A program made the position numbers and the translations under genes. A stretch of 56,376 nt of DNA from Hydrogenophaga sp. (GTDB lineage: Bacteria > Pseudomonadota > Gammaproteobacteria > Burkholderiales > Burkholderiaceae_C). The DNA lies in contig JAGKSX010000018.1 in assembly GCA_018993155.1 (NCBI GenBank), forward strand, positions 1-56,376, read 5' to 3'. The notes under the pieces are model-generated. The model saw only the letters and a program-made list of their open reading frames with translations, was not told where the DNA came from and made no database searches. Positions 8,409-17,173 of the stretch are shown here, piece by piece. The first letter of the stretch is position 1, and each line of letters begins with the position of its first letter.

Positions 8409-9719
8409 ATGACCGTGAACGTTGAAACCCTGGAAAAGCTCGAGCGCAAGATCACGCTGACGCTGCCGGCCGATGTGATCCAGAAAGAAGTGTCCAACCG
8501 CCTCAAGCGCATCGCGCGTGATGTGAAGATGGACGGTTTCCGTCCCGGCAAGGTGCCGATGAACGTCGTGGCCCAGCGCTATGGCTACTCGGTGCACTAC
8601 GAGGTCATGAACGACAAGGTCGGTGAAGCCTTCGCCACCGCCGCCAACGAAGCCCAGCTGCGCGTGGCCGGCCAGCCCAAGATCACCGAGAAGGAAGGCG
8701 CGCCCGAAGGCCAGCTGACCTTCGACGCCGTCTTCGAGGTGTATCCGCAAGTCAAGATCGACGACCTGACCACCGCCTCGGTGGAAAAAGTGGCCGCCGA
8801 AGTGGACGACGCCGCCATCGACCGCACGCTGGAGATCCTGCGCAAGCAGCGCCGCACCTTCGCGCAGCGCGCGCAGGACCAGGCCGCCCAGGACGGCGAC
8901 CGCGTCACCATCGACTTCGCCGGCAAGATCGACGGCGAGCCCTTCGAGGGCGGCAAGGCCGAGGCGTTCCAGTTCATCGTCGGCGACGGCCAGATGCTCA
9001 AGGAATTCGAAGACGCCGTGCGTGGCATGAAGACCGGCGAGTCCAAGACCTTCCCGCTGGCCTTCCCCGCCGACTACCACGGCAAGGACGTGGCCGGCAA
9101 GACCGCCGACTTCCTGGTCACGGTCAACAAGATCGAAGCCGCCAACCTGCCGGCCGTGGACGAAGCCTTCGCCAAGTCCCTGGGCATCGCCGACGGCACG
9201 GTGGAAGGCCTGCGCGCCGACATCCGCAAGAACCTGGAGCGCGAAGTCAAGTTCCGCCTGCAGGCCCGCAACAAGCAGGCCGTGATGGACGCCCTGGTGG
9301 CCAAGGCCGAGCTGGATCTGCCCAATGCGGTCGTGCAGTCCGAGCTGGAGCGCCTGGTGGAAGGCGCCCGCGCCGACCTGAAGCAGCGCGGCGTGAAGGA
9401 TGCCGATAAGGCGCCGATCCCCGAAGAGCTGTTCCGCCCGCAAGCCGAGCGCCGCGTGCGCCTGGGTCTGGTGGTGGCCGAACTGGTGCGCGCCAACGAG
9501 CTGCACGCCAAGCCCGAGCAGATCAAGGCTCACATCGAAGAGCTGGCCGCCTCCTACGAGAAGCCGGCCGACGTGGTGCGCTGGTACCAGGGCGACAACC
9601 AGCGCATGGCCGAGGTGGAAGCCATCGTGATCGAGAACAACGTCACGGAGTTCGTGCTGTCCAAGGCACAGATCACCGAAAAGTCGGTCAGCTTCGACGA
9701 ATTGATGGCCCAGGCCTGA
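8409..9719 (+). CDS. tig: Trigger factor, ribosome-associated chaperone and peptidyl-prolyl isomerase
   Basis: The 436-residue protein matches the usual trigger factor length. The N-terminal ribosome-binding domain contains the signature GFRPGKVPMNVVAQRYG (about 45–61). A central FKBP-type PPIase domain follows (about 155–245, GDRVTIDFAGKIDGEPFEGG), then the C-terminal arm domain. It binds near the ribosomal exit tunnel and protects nascent chains. The ATG at 8409 is chosen over an in-frame TTG at 8382 because a GGAG box (8398–8401) lies at suitable distance. The neighbours clpP, clpX and lon form the standard tig-clpP-clpX-lon order. Confidence 0.97.
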   Translation: MTVNVETLEKLERKITLTLPADVIQKEVSNRLKRIARDVKMDGFRPGKVPMNVVAQRYGYSVHYEVMNDKVGEAFATAANEAQLRVAGQPKITEKEGAPEGQLTFDAVFEVYPQVKIDDLTTASVEKVAAEVDDAAIDRTLEILRKQRRTFAQRAQDQAAQDGDRVTIDFAGKIDGEPFEGGKAEAFQFIVGDGQMLKEFEDAVRGMKTGESKTFPLAFPADYHGKDVAGKTADFLVTVNKIEAANLPAVDEAFAKSLGIADGTVEGLRADIRKNLEREVKFRLQARNKQAVMDALVAKAELDLPNAVVQSELERLVEGARADLKQRGVKDADKAPIPEELFRPQAERRVRLGLVVAELVRANELHAKPEQIKAHIEELAASYEKPADVVRWYQGDNQRMAEVEAIVIENNVTEFVLSKAQITEKSVSFDELMAQA

Positions 9720-9745
9720 TTTCCCGCCCGGCGGGACGTTGGAAC

Positions 9746-9774
9746 AGGGCGGAGCGATCCGCCCTTTCTTTTTC
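9746..9774 (+). terminator. Intrinsic terminator after tig
   Basis: AGGGCGGA (9746–9753) pairs perfectly with TCCGCCCT (9758–9765) across a GCGA tetraloop and is followed by a T-rich run. It separates tig from the clpP transcription unit. Confidence 0.9.
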
Positions 9775-9908
9775 GGGTTTGCCCCCCACCTGGAGGTACC
9801 TCCCTCCGCCTGTCCTGCGGTCGTCCCGGTCAAGCCACCGGTCGCCGTGGGGCCACATGGGGTTGGTTACAGTAGTGACATGGCAAGCATCAACACACGG
9901 AGTACAGC

Positions 9909-10526
9909 ATGAGCGCAATGGACATTCAAGGTTTGGGCATGGTGCCCATGGTCATCGAGCAGTCGGGCCGCGGCGAGCGTGCGTACGACATCTATTCGCG
10001 CCTGCTCAAGGAGCGCGTGATCTTCCTGGTGGGCCCGGTCAATGACCAGTCGGCCAACCTGGTGGTGGCGCAGCTGCTGTTCCTGGAAAGCGAAAACCCC
10101 GACAAGGACATCTCGTTCTACATCAACTCCCCGGGCGGTTCGGTGAGCGCTGGCATGGCGATCTTCGACACCATGAATTTCATCAAGTCGGACGTGTCCA
10201 CGCTGTGCATCGGCATGGCCGCGAGCATGGGCGCGTTCCTGCTGGCCGCCGGCGCCAAGGGCAAGCGCTTCGCGCTGCCGAACTCCAAGGTCATGATCCA
10301 CCAGCCGCTGGGCGGCACCCAGGGCCAGGCCACGGAAATCGAGATCCACGCCCGAGAAATCCTCAAGACGCGCGAGCAGCTCAACAAGATCCTGGCGGAG
10401 CGCACCGGCCAGCCGCTGGAGAAGATCGAGCGCGACACCGAGCGCGATTACTACCTCTCGGCCGCCGAATCGGCCGAGTACGGCCTGATCGACAAGGTCA
10501 TCGAAAAGCGCCCCGGCGCTGTCTGA
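9909..10526 (+). CDS. clpP: ATP-dependent Clp protease proteolytic subunit
   Basis: The 205-residue serine protease carries the complete catalytic triad: Ser106 in GMAASMGAF, His131 in VMIHQPLGG and Asp180 in [12 protein letters not shown]. All three are offset by nine residues from E. coli ClpP. It forms the tetradecameric barrel that degrades proteins unfolded by ClpX or ClpA in the cytoplasm. A GGAG box precedes the ATG. The gene sits 135 bp upstream of clpX, its usual partner. Confidence 0.98.
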   Translation: MSAMDIQGLGMVPMVIEQSGRGERAYDIYSRLLKERVIFLVGPVNDQSANLVVAQLLFLESENPDKDISFYINSPGGSVSAGMAIFDTMNFIKSDVSTLCIGMAASMGAFLLAAGAKGKRFALPNSKVMIHQPLGGTQGQATEIEIHAREILKTREQLNKILAERTGQPLEKIERDTERDYYLSAAESAEYGLIDKVIEKRPGAV

Positions 10527-10661
10527 CCCCGTCCTGGCCATGGCCACCCATGGGCCGCCAAACCCGGGAGACGGTGCCAAAACCGGCGCTTTTCCCCCGT
10601 TTGGCCCCTATGGGGCTTGAACTATCATTGTTGTTACCGCTTCATCCGAGCCCCCAGACCT

Positions 10662-11927
10662 ATGGCCGACAAAAAAGCCGCCTCCAGTGAAAAAGCGCTC
10701 TACTGCTCGTTCTGCGGCAAGAGCCAGCACGAGGTCAAGAAGCTGATCGCCGGCCCCTCGGTGTTCATCTGCGACGAATGCATCGACCTGTGCAACGACA
10801 TCATCCGTGACGAGTTGCCCGGCCTCGAATCCGTCAAGGCCTCGGGCGACGACGTGCCCACGCCGGCCCAGCTCAAGGCCAACCTGGACAACTACGTCAT
10901 CGGGCAGCAGGCCGCCAAGCGCGCGCTGGCCGTGGCCGTCTACAACCACTACAAGCGCCTGCGCCACAAGGTCGCCGCCCGCAAGGACGACGTCGAGCTG
11001 GCCAAGAGCAACATTCTCCTGATCGGCCCCACCGGCTCGGGCAAGACGCTGCTGGCCCAGACCATGGCGCGCATGCTCAATGTGCCATTCGTGATGGCCG
11101 ACGCCACCACGCTGACCGAAGCCGGGTATGTGGGCGAAGACGTGGAAAACATCGTCGCCAAGCTGCTGCAGAGCTGCAACTACGACGTCGAGCGCGCCCA
11201 GCAGGGCATCGTCTACATCGACGAAATCGACAAGATCACGCGCAAGTCCGACAACCCCTCCATCACCCGCGACGTGTCGGGCGAGGGCGTGCAGCAGGCC
11301 TTGCTCAAGCTGATCGAAGGCACGATGGCCTCGGTGCCGCCGCAGGGCGGGCGCAAGCACCCCAACCAGGACTTCCTGCAGGTCGACACCACCAACATCC
11401 TGTTCATCTGCGGCGGCGCGTTTGCCGGCCTGGAGAAGATCATCGAGAACCGCACCGAGGCCTCCGGCATCGGCTTCGGTGCCGTGGTCAAGAGCAAGAA
11501 GCAGCGCAGCATCACCGAATCGTTCAAGGAAATCGAGCCTGAAGACCTGATCAAGTTCGGCCTCATCCCCGAGCTGGTGGGCCGTGTGCCGGTGATCGCC
11601 GCGCTGTCGGAACTCAGTGAAGACGCGCTGGTCGAAATTCTCACCGAGCCCAAGAACGCGGTCGTCAAGCAGTTCTCCCGCCTGCTGGCGATGGAGGGTG
11701 CCGAGCTCGAAGTGCGGCCCGCCGCCCTCAAGGCGATCGCCCGCAAGGCCCTGGCCCGCAAGACGGGCGCGCGCGGTCTGCGCTCGATCCTGGAAAACGC
11801 GCTGATCGACACCATGTTCGATCTGCCTGGCATGAGCAATGTGGAGAAGGTGGTGGTCGATGAGTCGACCATCGAGGAAAACAAGCCGCCCTTGCTGGTG
11901 TACCGCGAGGCGGCCAAGCAGGCTTGA
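10662..11927 (+). CDS. clpX: ATP-dependent Clp protease ATP-binding subunit ClpX
   Basis: The 421-residue AAA+ unfoldase begins with a zinc-binding domain with Cys15, Cys18, Cys37 and Cys40. Walker A is GPTGSGKT (122–129) and Walker B is VYIDEIDK. The ClpP-docking loop is seen as SGIGFGA, and a sensor/arginine region [13 protein letters not shown] follows. It recognises, unfolds and feeds substrates to ClpP. The ATG at 10662 gives the conserved N-terminus; an in-frame TTG at 10617 would add an unlikely extension. A short GCCCC-TAT-GGGGC palindrome (10604–10616) lies in the upstream gap. Confidence 0.98.
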   Translation: MADKKAASSEKALYCSFCGKSQHEVKKLIAGPSVFICDECIDLCNDIIRDELPGLESVKASGDDVPTPAQLKANLDNYVIGQQAAKRALAVAVYNHYKRLRHKVAARKDDVELAKSNILLIGPTGSGKTLLAQTMARMLNVPFVMADATTLTEAGYVGEDVENIVAKLLQSCNYDVERAQQGIVYIDEIDKITRKSDNPSITRDVSGEGVQQALLKLIEGTMASVPPQGGRKHPNQDFLQVDTTNILFICGGAFAGLEKIIENRTEASGIGFGAVVKSKKQRSITESFKEIEPEDLIKFGLIPELVGRVPVIAALSELSEDALVEILTEPKNAVVKQFSRLLAMEGAELEVRPAALKAIARKALARKTGARGLRSILENALIDTMFDLPGMSNVEKVVVDESTIEENKPPLLVYREAAKQA

Positions 11928-12015
11928 CGCGCCGGCTTCGACCAACCCCGTCACGGATGCGTCCGGTTGAGATCGCTCGCACCGACCCCATTTACCCGTT
12001 TTAGTCGAGGTTGAA

Positions 12016-14448
12016 ATGTCCGGACAGACCCCCCTTCCCAGCACGCCGGTTGAACTGCCACTCCTGCCCTTGCGCGATGTGGTCGTGTTCCCGCACATGG
12101 TCATTCCGCTGTTCGTGGGCCGGCCCAAGAGCATCAAGGCGCTGGAGTCCGCGATGGAGGCCGAGCGCCGCATCATGCTCGTGGCCCAGAAGGCCGCGGC
12201 CAAGGATGAGCCGTCGACCGACGACATGTTCGAAATGGGCTGCGTCGCCACCATCCTGCAGATGCTCAAGCTGCCCGACGGCACCGTGAAGGTGCTGGTC
12301 GAAGGTGTTCAGCGCGCCAAGGTGCTGACCATCCGCGATGGCGAAAGCCATTTCATCGCCAGTGTGAGCCCGGTCGACCCGGCCGTGGAGCGGGCCGACA
12401 CCCAGTCCAACGAACTCGAAGCACTGCGCCGCGCCGTGATGCAGCAGTTCGACCAGTACGTCAAGCTCAACAAGAAGATCCCCTCGGAGATCCTCACCTC
12501 GATCTCCAGCATCGACGATCCGGGCCGCCTGGCCGACACGATCGCCGCGCACCTGCCGCTCAAGCTCGAGTCCAAGCAGGTGGTGCTGGACCTCGATCCG
12601 GTCAACAAGCGGCTGGAAAACCTGTTCGAACAGCTCGAGCGCGAGGTCGACATCCTCAACGTCGACAAGAAGATCCGCGGGCGCGTGAAGCGCCAGATGG
12701 AAAAGAACCAGCGCGACTTCTACCTGAACGAGCAGGTCAAGGCGATCCAGAAGGAGCTCGGCGAAGGCGAAGAGGGCGCCGACATCGAGGAGATCGAGAA
12801 GAAGATCAAGGCCGCCAAGATGCCCGCGGAAGCGCGCAAGAAGGCCGATGCCGAGTTCAAGAAGCTCAAGCTGATGTCGCCCATGTCGGCCGAGGCCACC
12901 GTGGTGCGCAACTACATCGATGCGCTGGTCGGCCTGCCCTGGAGCAAGAAGACCAAGATCAAGCACGACCTCGCGCATGCCGAGGCGGTGCTGAACGAAG
13001 ACCACTACGGCCTGGAGAAGGTCAAGGACCGCATCCTCGAGTACCTCGCGGTGCAACAGCGCGTGGACAAGGTCAAGGCGCCCATCCTGTGCCTGGTTGG
13101 CCCACCCGGTGTGGGCAAGACCTCGCTTGGGCAGTCGGTGGCCAAGGCCACGGGCCGCAAGTACGTGCGCATGGCGCTGGGCGGCATGCGCGATGAAGCC
13201 GAGATCCGCGGCCACCGCCGCACCTACATCGGCGCCATGCCGGGCAAGGTGCTGCAGAGCCTGAACAAGGTCGGCACGCGCAACCCGCTGTTCCTGCTCG
13301 ACGAGATCGACAAGCTGGGCACGGACTTCCGCGGCGATCCTTCGAGCGCGCTGCTGGAGGTGCTGGACCCCGAGCAAAACCACACCTTCGGCGACCACTA
13401 CATCGAGGTCGACTACGACCTGTCCGACGTGATGTTCGTCGCCACGTCGAACTCGATGAACATTCCGCCGGCCCTGCTGGACCGCATGGAGGTGATCCGC
13501 CTCTCGGGCTACACGGAAGACGAGAAGACCAATATTGCGATCCGCTACCTGCTGCCCAAGCAACTCAAGAACAACGGCATCCGCGAAGGCGAGCTGGACG
13601 TGCGCGACGACGCCGTGCGCGACATCGTGCGCTACTACACCCGCGAAGCCGGTGTGCGTTCGCTCGAGCGTGAACTCTCCAAGATCTGCCGCAAGGTGGT
13701 CAAGGGCCTGCTGCTCAAGAAGTACACGCCCACCGTGGTGGTGAATGCCGAGAACCTCAGCGAGTTCCTGGGCGTGCGCAAGTACAGCTACGGCCGAGCC
13801 GAGGCGCAGAACCAGGTGGGCCAGGTGGTCGGTCTGGCGTGGACGGAAGTCGGTGGCGATCTGCTGACCATCGAAGTGGCCATCATGCCTGGCAAGGGCG
13901 TGATCACGCGCACGGGTTCGCTCGGCGATGTGATGAAGGAATCGGTGGAAGCGGCCCGCACCGTGGTGCGAAGCCGCGCCCGCATGCTGGGCATCAAGGA
14001 CGAGCAGTTCGACAAGCGCGACATCCACATCCACGTGCCCGATGGCGCCACGCCCAAGGATGGCCCGAGCGCCGGTGCGGCCATGACGACCGCGCTGGTC
14101 TCGTCGCTCACGGGCATTCCCGTGCGCGCCGATGTGGCCATGACGGGCGAGATCACGCTGCGCGGTGAAGTGACTGCGATCGGCGGCCTGAAGGAAAAGC
14201 TGCTGGCCGCTTTGCGTGGCGGCATCAAGACCGTGATCATCCCGGAAGAGAACGTGAAGGACCTCGCCGAGATTCCCGACAACGTGAAGCAGGGCCTGGA
14301 GATCGTGCCGGTGAAATGGATCGACAAGGTCCTCGCCATTGCGCTCGAACGCCAGCCCGTGCCGCTCACCGAAGAGGAAGTCGCGGCCCAGATCGCGGCG
14401 GCCAGCGTGAGCAAGCCGACGGCGTCTCCCGACGCGGTGAAACATTGA
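12016..14448 (+). CDS. lon: ATP-dependent protease Lon (La)
   Basis: The 810-residue protein has the LonA layout: a substrate-binding N-terminal domain ([23 protein letters not shown] at about 14–36, in parts), an AAA+ module with Walker A GPPGVGKT (362–369), and a C-terminal protease domain. The catalytic dyad is Ser685 in [10 protein letters not shown] and Lys728 in [10 protein letters not shown]. The 43-residue spacing is as in E. coli Lon. It degrades damaged and regulatory proteins, including motility regulators in other bacteria. It follows clpX by 88 bp and ends just before a terminator. Confidence 0.98.
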   Translation: MSGQTPLPSTPVELPLLPLRDVVVFPHMVIPLFVGRPKSIKALESAMEAERRIMLVAQKAAAKDEPSTDDMFEMGCVATILQMLKLPDGTVKVLVEGVQRAKVLTIRDGESHFIASVSPVDPAVERADTQSNELEALRRAVMQQFDQYVKLNKKIPSEILTSISSIDDPGRLADTIAAHLPLKLESKQVVLDLDPVNKRLENLFEQLEREVDILNVDKKIRGRVKRQMEKNQRDFYLNEQVKAIQKELGEGEEGADIEEIEKKIKAAKMPAEARKKADAEFKKLKLMSPMSAEATVVRNYIDALVGLPWSKKTKIKHDLAHAEAVLNEDHYGLEKVKDRILEYLAVQQRVDKVKAPILCLVGPPGVGKTSLGQSVAKATGRKYVRMALGGMRDEAEIRGHRRTYIGAMPGKVLQSLNKVGTRNPLFLLDEIDKLGTDFRGDPSSALLEVLDPEQNHTFGDHYIEVDYDLSDVMFVATSNSMNIPPALLDRMEVIRLSGYTEDEKTNIAIRYLLPKQLKNNGIREGELDVRDDAVRDIVRYYTREAGVRSLERELSKICRKVVKGLLLKKYTPTVVVNAENLSEFLGVRKYSYGRAEAQNQVGQVVGLAWTEVGGDLLTIEVAIMPGKGVITRTGSLGDVMKESVEAARTVVRSRARMLGIKDEQFDKRDIHIHVPDGATPKDGPSAGAAMTTALVSSLTGIPVRADVAMTGEITLRGEVTAIGGLKEKLLAALRGGIKTVIIPEENVKDLAEIPDNVKQGLEIVPVKWIDKVLAIALERQPVPLTEEEVAAQIAAASVSKPTASPDAVKH

Positions 14449-14460
14449 TCAAAAAATTTC

Positions 14461-14487
14461 GGGGGGCTTGAAAGGGCCCCTTTTTTC
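14461..14487 (+). terminator. Intrinsic terminator after lon
   Basis: GGGGC (14463–14467) pairs with GCCCC (14476–14480), followed by a run of six T residues (14481–14486). The loop contains TTGAAAG, which doubles as a probable −35 box for the next promoter. Confidence 0.85.
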
Positions 14488-14497
14488 GGGTTAGAAT
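14468..14497 (+). promoter_or_regulatory. Sigma-70 promoter for tRNA-Gly (and tRNA-Cys)
   Basis: TTGAAA (14468–14473), an 18-bp spacer and TAGAAT (14492–14497) form a near-consensus housekeeping promoter about 60 bp upstream of tRNA-Gly. The −35 box lies inside the loop of the lon terminator hairpin. Confidence 0.7.
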
Positions 14498-14559
14498 CAT
14501 GGCTTACCGAAATGCAGCGGCAAACGCAATAGCAGATGCAGCAGCAGGTGGTAAGAAAT

Positions 14560-14635
14560 GCGGGAATAGCTCAGTTGGTAGAGCGCAACCTTGCCAAGGT
14601 TGAGGTCGCGAGTTCGAATCTCGTTTCCCGCTCCA
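14560..14635 (+). tRNA. tRNA-Gly (anticodon GCC)
   Basis: This is a 76-nt cloverleaf. The acceptor stem is GCGGGAA/TTCCCGC, the D-arm carries TCAGTTGGTAGA, and the anticodon stem CAACC/GGTTG encloses TTGCCAA (anticodon GCC). The T-loop is TTCGAAT. CCA is encoded at 14633–14635. Confidence 0.97.
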
Positions 14636-14640
14636 AATTC

Positions 14641-14668
14641 AAAAAGGGAAGCTCTGCTTCCCTTTTTT
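14641..14668 (+). terminator. Hairpin terminator between tRNA-Gly and tRNA-Cys
   Basis: GGGAAGC (14646–14652) pairs with GCTTCCC (14656–14662) with a TCT loop, flanked by an A-run on the left and six T residues on the right. The A/T flanks make it potentially bidirectional. Its place between two tRNA genes suggests tRNA-Cys has its own promoter or relies on read-through. Confidence 0.85.
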
Positions 14669-14708
14669 GTCGGAGTTTGAGATCGGTGTCTTTGGTGCCG
14701 GTCCTGAC

Positions 14709-14782
14709 GGCGCGATAGCAAAGCGGTTATGCCCCGGATTGCAAATCCGGTTAGTCCGGTTCGACTCCGGATCGCGCCTCCA
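14709..14782 (+). tRNA. tRNA-Cys (anticodon GCA)
   Basis: This is a 74-nt cloverleaf. The acceptor stem is GGCGCGA/TCGCGCC, the D-arm has AAGCGGTTA, the anticodon loop contains TGCAAAT (anticodon GCA), and the T-arm is CCGG TTCGACT CCGG. CCA is encoded at 14780–14782. It is the last housekeeping gene before the accessory segment. Confidence 0.96.
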
Positions 14783-14805
14783 AAAAATACCGGTTCGAAA
14801 CATCC

Positions 14806-14831
14806 AGCTCGCCCATGGCGGGCTTTTTTTT
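14806..14831 (+). terminator. Intrinsic terminator after tRNA-Cys
   Basis: AGCTCGCC (14806–14813) pairs with GGCGGGCT (14817–14824), including one G·U pair, followed by eight T residues. It ends 16 bp before the stop codon of the reverse-strand regulator, so the two units converge here. Confidence 0.88.
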
Positions 14832-14847
14832 GTCTGTTCGCCGCAGC

Positions 14848-15582
14848 TCAGCCCTGGACATCCAGGGCGTTGGGTTCGAGCGGCAGGTTCTGCGCACCTC
14901 GCAGCAGGCCGATCACTTCCGCGAAGGCATGAACCTCGTCGCCCAGGCCTTCGGCGCGGAAGCTCGGCCGTTCCTGCCCCACCGCCGCGACGTGCGGCTT
15001 GATGGTCTGGGCAGACTTGCCGTCAAAGCTGGTGAAGGCCGCCCGCACGGGCGTTTGCACGACGCAGCGGCGCAGATCGAAGCCGGTCTCGCTGCCGATG
15101 AGGTAGATGCGGTCCTTCTGCATCGAGGCCGGCTCCATCGGCACGAACACCGCCAGGATGCAGTCGCCGGCCCTCACGCCAAAGCCCATGTCCCTGCGGG
15201 CGCGATAGTGGCAAAGCTCGGCCTCCTGGGCGGCGCGCCCACCGGCCATGTCTTCGGGCAGGCAGATGGCCAGGTCCTCGCCCGGGCCGATGGCCGGGAC
15301 GAGCCGGGTCCCCTGGGGCAGGGCGTCGGCGTTGGGGTCGAGGAAGTAGCCGGGTGATTGCTGGGTCAGCGCGCAGAGGGTGAGCAGGGCCTCGTAGTCA
15401 GGGAGCACGTCGCCGGTGAGGAAGGCCGAGGCCAGGCTTTCGTCTACCCCCAGCCTGAAGCCCAGTTCGCGACTTTTTTCACGCATGGCGCCCGGAAAGC
15501 CCAGGCGATCCAGGCTCATTCTCAATCGAGCCCTAAAGAGCGCAGAAAGATCGCCGATAGACAGAGGTTCAAGACTTGGCAT
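14848..15582 (-). CDS. Putative HTH regulator with a CI/S24-like C-terminal half
   Basis: The 244-residue protein cannot be assigned to a named family with certainty. Its N-terminal ~75 residues resemble a phage-repressor helix-turn-helix (RLGVDESLASAFLTGDVLPDYEALLTLC, in parts). The C-terminal part has a GDCILAVFVPMEPASMQKDRIYLIG segment (in parts) that resembles the beta-rich fold of CI/LexA-type S24 domains, but no clear Ser-Met/Lys catalytic pair is visible. The start at 15582 is chosen to leave the upstream region free as a promoter; the frame stays open to 15777. It is divergent from the FlhD-like gene across 140 bp, the layout expected of a repressor controlling that gene. The function is inferred from context. 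Confidence 0.6.
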   Translation of the reverse strand: MPSLEPLSIGDLSALFRARLRMSLDRLGFPGAMREKSRELGFRLGVDESLASAFLTGDVLPDYEALLTLCALTQQSPGYFLDPNADALPQGTRLVPAIGPGEDLAICLPEDMAGGRAAQEAELCHYRARRDMGFGVRAGDCILAVFVPMEPASMQKDRIYLIGSETGFDLRRCVVQTPVRAAFTSFDGKSAQTIKPHVAAVGQERPSFRAEGLGDEVHAFAEVIGLLRGAQNLPLEPNALDVQG

Positions 15583-15634
15583 GAGGGCTGGGCGTTGGGG
15601 TGTGGGCGTCGCAAAGGGCTGGCTGCCATGGTAG

Positions 15635-15657
15635 ACGCCAACCGGCTGGTTGGGCGT
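15635..15657. promoter_or_regulatory. Inverted repeat in the divergent HTH/FlhD-like control region
   Basis: ACGCCAACC (15635–15643) faces GGTTGGGCGT (15648–15657), an inverted repeat with one extra base in the right arm. It sits in the 140-bp gap between the HTH gene and the FlhD-like gene and is a candidate operator. Further GGGCGT copies occur nearby (about 15604 and 15653). Confidence 0.45.
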
Positions 15658-15722
15658 AACACCATGTCCCTTTCGGGCGCGTTGGCGACGCAGTTCAAGA
15701 ACAGACAGGGGAATGTACACAG

Positions 15723-16325
15723 ATGATGACAGCGCTGATGGACTCGCGGATTCAAGGCAATCTGCATCTGCCCACATATGAAAGGGCCATTCGCGCCGAA
15801 AACCTCAAGGCGCTGGCCCGGCGTTGGCACATCGCGCGCAGTTCCGAACTGGTCGACCCGCGTGTCATCGCACGCTGGTTCCCGGGGCAGCGCAACCTGC
15901 TGGAGCTGCTGGCCCTGCTGAGCGAGGACGAAGTCATCAAGCTGGCGGACTGCTCGCATCCGCTGTTTTCCATGATGATCCACACAGGACTTTTGCCCAC
16001 GACATCGGCGTCGCTGGTGCAGCCGGGCGAATTCGAGGCCGCCAATCGCCAGGAGGCCTTCATGGCGCTGGCGGTGCGCGTCGACAGCATCAAGACCTCG
16101 TTCGACGAGGCCTGCGTGCTGTTCGATCTGTCCATGAGCGAAGCCGTGCACGTCCGCCGCTTCGGACCGCATGAACTCTGGGACATCTCGGCCAACCCCG
16201 GCCTGGTGATGTTTCCGGTGGCCAGTGACCACTACTTCGAGGCCGCCGCCACGCGCGACCTGACCTCTTCGCAGAAAACGCAGTTCATGGTCATGAGCCG
16301 GCGTTCGAAGAACCGCATTCACTGA
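15723..16325 (+). CDS. FlhD-like transcriptional regulator, enlarged
   Basis: The 200-residue protein directly precedes an FlhC-like gene. Residues about 58–86 read LLELLALLSEDEVIKLADCS then HPLF, matching the FlhD core in which a hydrophobic helix leads into a 'VKLAxTNQLVCxF' type segment. FlhD is normally about 105–120 residues. Here residues about 130–168 (FGPHELWDISANPGLVMF) look like a second, weaker copy of the same pattern. FlhD with FlhC forms the master activator complex of many flagellar regulons, and FlhDC homologues SetCD and AcaCD control conjugative elements. The spacing to the FlhC-like gene is 16 bp. Assignment rests on motif resemblance plus the partner gene. Confidence 0.6.
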   Translation: MMTALMDSRIQGNLHLPTYERAIRAENLKALARRWHIARSSELVDPRVIARWFPGQRNLLELLALLSEDEVIKLADCSHPLFSMMIHTGLLPTTSASLVQPGEFEAANRQEAFMALAVRVDSIKTSFDEACVLFDLSMSEAVHVRRFGPHELWDISANPGLVMFPVASDHYFEAAATRDLTSSQKTQFMVMSRRSKNRIH

Positions 16326-16341
16326 AACCAGGGACATCACC

Positions 16342-17004
16342 ATGATCAACACCGCGGGCCGAGCCCTCGCTTCTTCTGGACACAAACGCGTCCTCTTCGA
16401 GGACCAGGTATCGGACGAGCGATTCGAGGCCCTGATCGAGCTGACCTCGCGCACCAAGCTGATCGTCAAGCTGCTGGGCACCGACGTGGGCGAGCAGCGC
16501 ATCAAAGAGGAGATGGACCGCCGTCTCGGGCAGTACGGTATCAAGGTCAAGCGGCCCAGAGGCCTGGGACAAACCACGACAGCCAAGACCTTCCTCGACA
16601 GCGCGGCGGAGCGCTTCGAGGCCTCGTACCTGATGGCCCTGCATTTCGGATCGCGCGGCATTGGCGAGTACGCCGTGGTCGAGACGAATTTCGGCAAGGC
16701 GCTGGACAAGATGATCGAGGTCTACAACAAGTACCGCCGGACGGTGCCGCCCGTGGGCGACAGCCAGCGCATCACGTTCGAGACCTATGCGTTGCTGATC
16801 GAGGGGCTGCAAAGCCGCGAGATCGAAGTCCGGCAGTGCGGTGCCTGCAACACCAAGCACCCGGTGGTCAAGCAGCACCAGGGCCCCGCGCATTGCCCTG
16901 CCTGCGCCACGCAGGACCTTCGCATGGACGAGGCGCGCGCCGAGGTGCAGGCCCGCATCGCCGCGTACCGCCAATCGCGCAACCAGATGCCGAAGTTTGG
17001 CTGA
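16342..17004 (+). CDS. flhC: FlhC-like zinc-binding transcriptional activator
   Basis: The 220-residue protein has an FlhC layout. A helical N-terminal half includes an RGLGQTTTAKTFLDSAAERF region corresponding to the FlhC 'RGxPPxKGxLP' stretch. FlhC-like helices follow (ASYLMALHFG, ALDKMIEVYNKYRR). A C-terminal zinc site is formed by Cys166, Cys169, Cys185 and Cys188. In FlhC the four-cysteine zinc site stabilises the FlhD4C2 DNA-binding complex. It is longer and more divergent than typical FlhC, as its FlhD-like partner is. It probably activates the flagellar operons from 21 kb onwards, although control of other accessory genes cannot be excluded. Confidence 0.7.
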   Translation: MINTAGRALASSGHKRVLFEDQVSDERFEALIELTSRTKLIVKLLGTDVGEQRIKEEMDRRLGQYGIKVKRPRGLGQTTTAKTFLDSAAERFEASYLMALHFGSRGIGEYAVVETNFGKALDKMIEVYNKYRRTVPPVGDSQRITFETYALLIEGLQSREIEVRQCGACNTKHPVVKQHQGPAHCPACATQDLRMDEARAEVQARIAAYRQSRNQMPKFG

Positions 17005-17013
17005 CACCTTCCC

Positions 17014-17076
17014 TCTACGGGGCAAAACGGCACCGTAGACCGGGCGGCCGCCGAGGCATTGGGTAGAAGAATACCC
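17014..17076. repeat. Two short inverted repeats downstream of the FlhC-like gene
   Basis: TCTACGG (17014–17020) and CCGTAGA (17033–17039) form a 7-bp inverted repeat. GGGTA (17061–17065) and TACCC (17072–17076) form a second, smaller one. No T-tract follows either, so these are more likely operator-like or mRNA structures than terminators. They lie in the 169-bp gap before the next unassigned gene. Confidence 0.4.
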
Positions 17077-17173
17077 GGATGCTTGAAACGTGGCCCTCAT
17101 CCCTCCCGTCGCGCTCCTGGCCGATCCGCTCAGCACATGATGCGTTCGCGCCTTCCCGCGCGCGCGGCTCGGC

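Noticed and set aside
8166-9833. Long reverse-strand open frame across tig
   Set aside because: It runs antisense to trigger factor and through the tRNA-Leu gene.
12001-14445. Long reverse-strand open frame across lon
   Set aside because: It is antisense to Lon, which has intact catalytic residues; the His/Val/Leu-rich composition is a GC-rich shadow.
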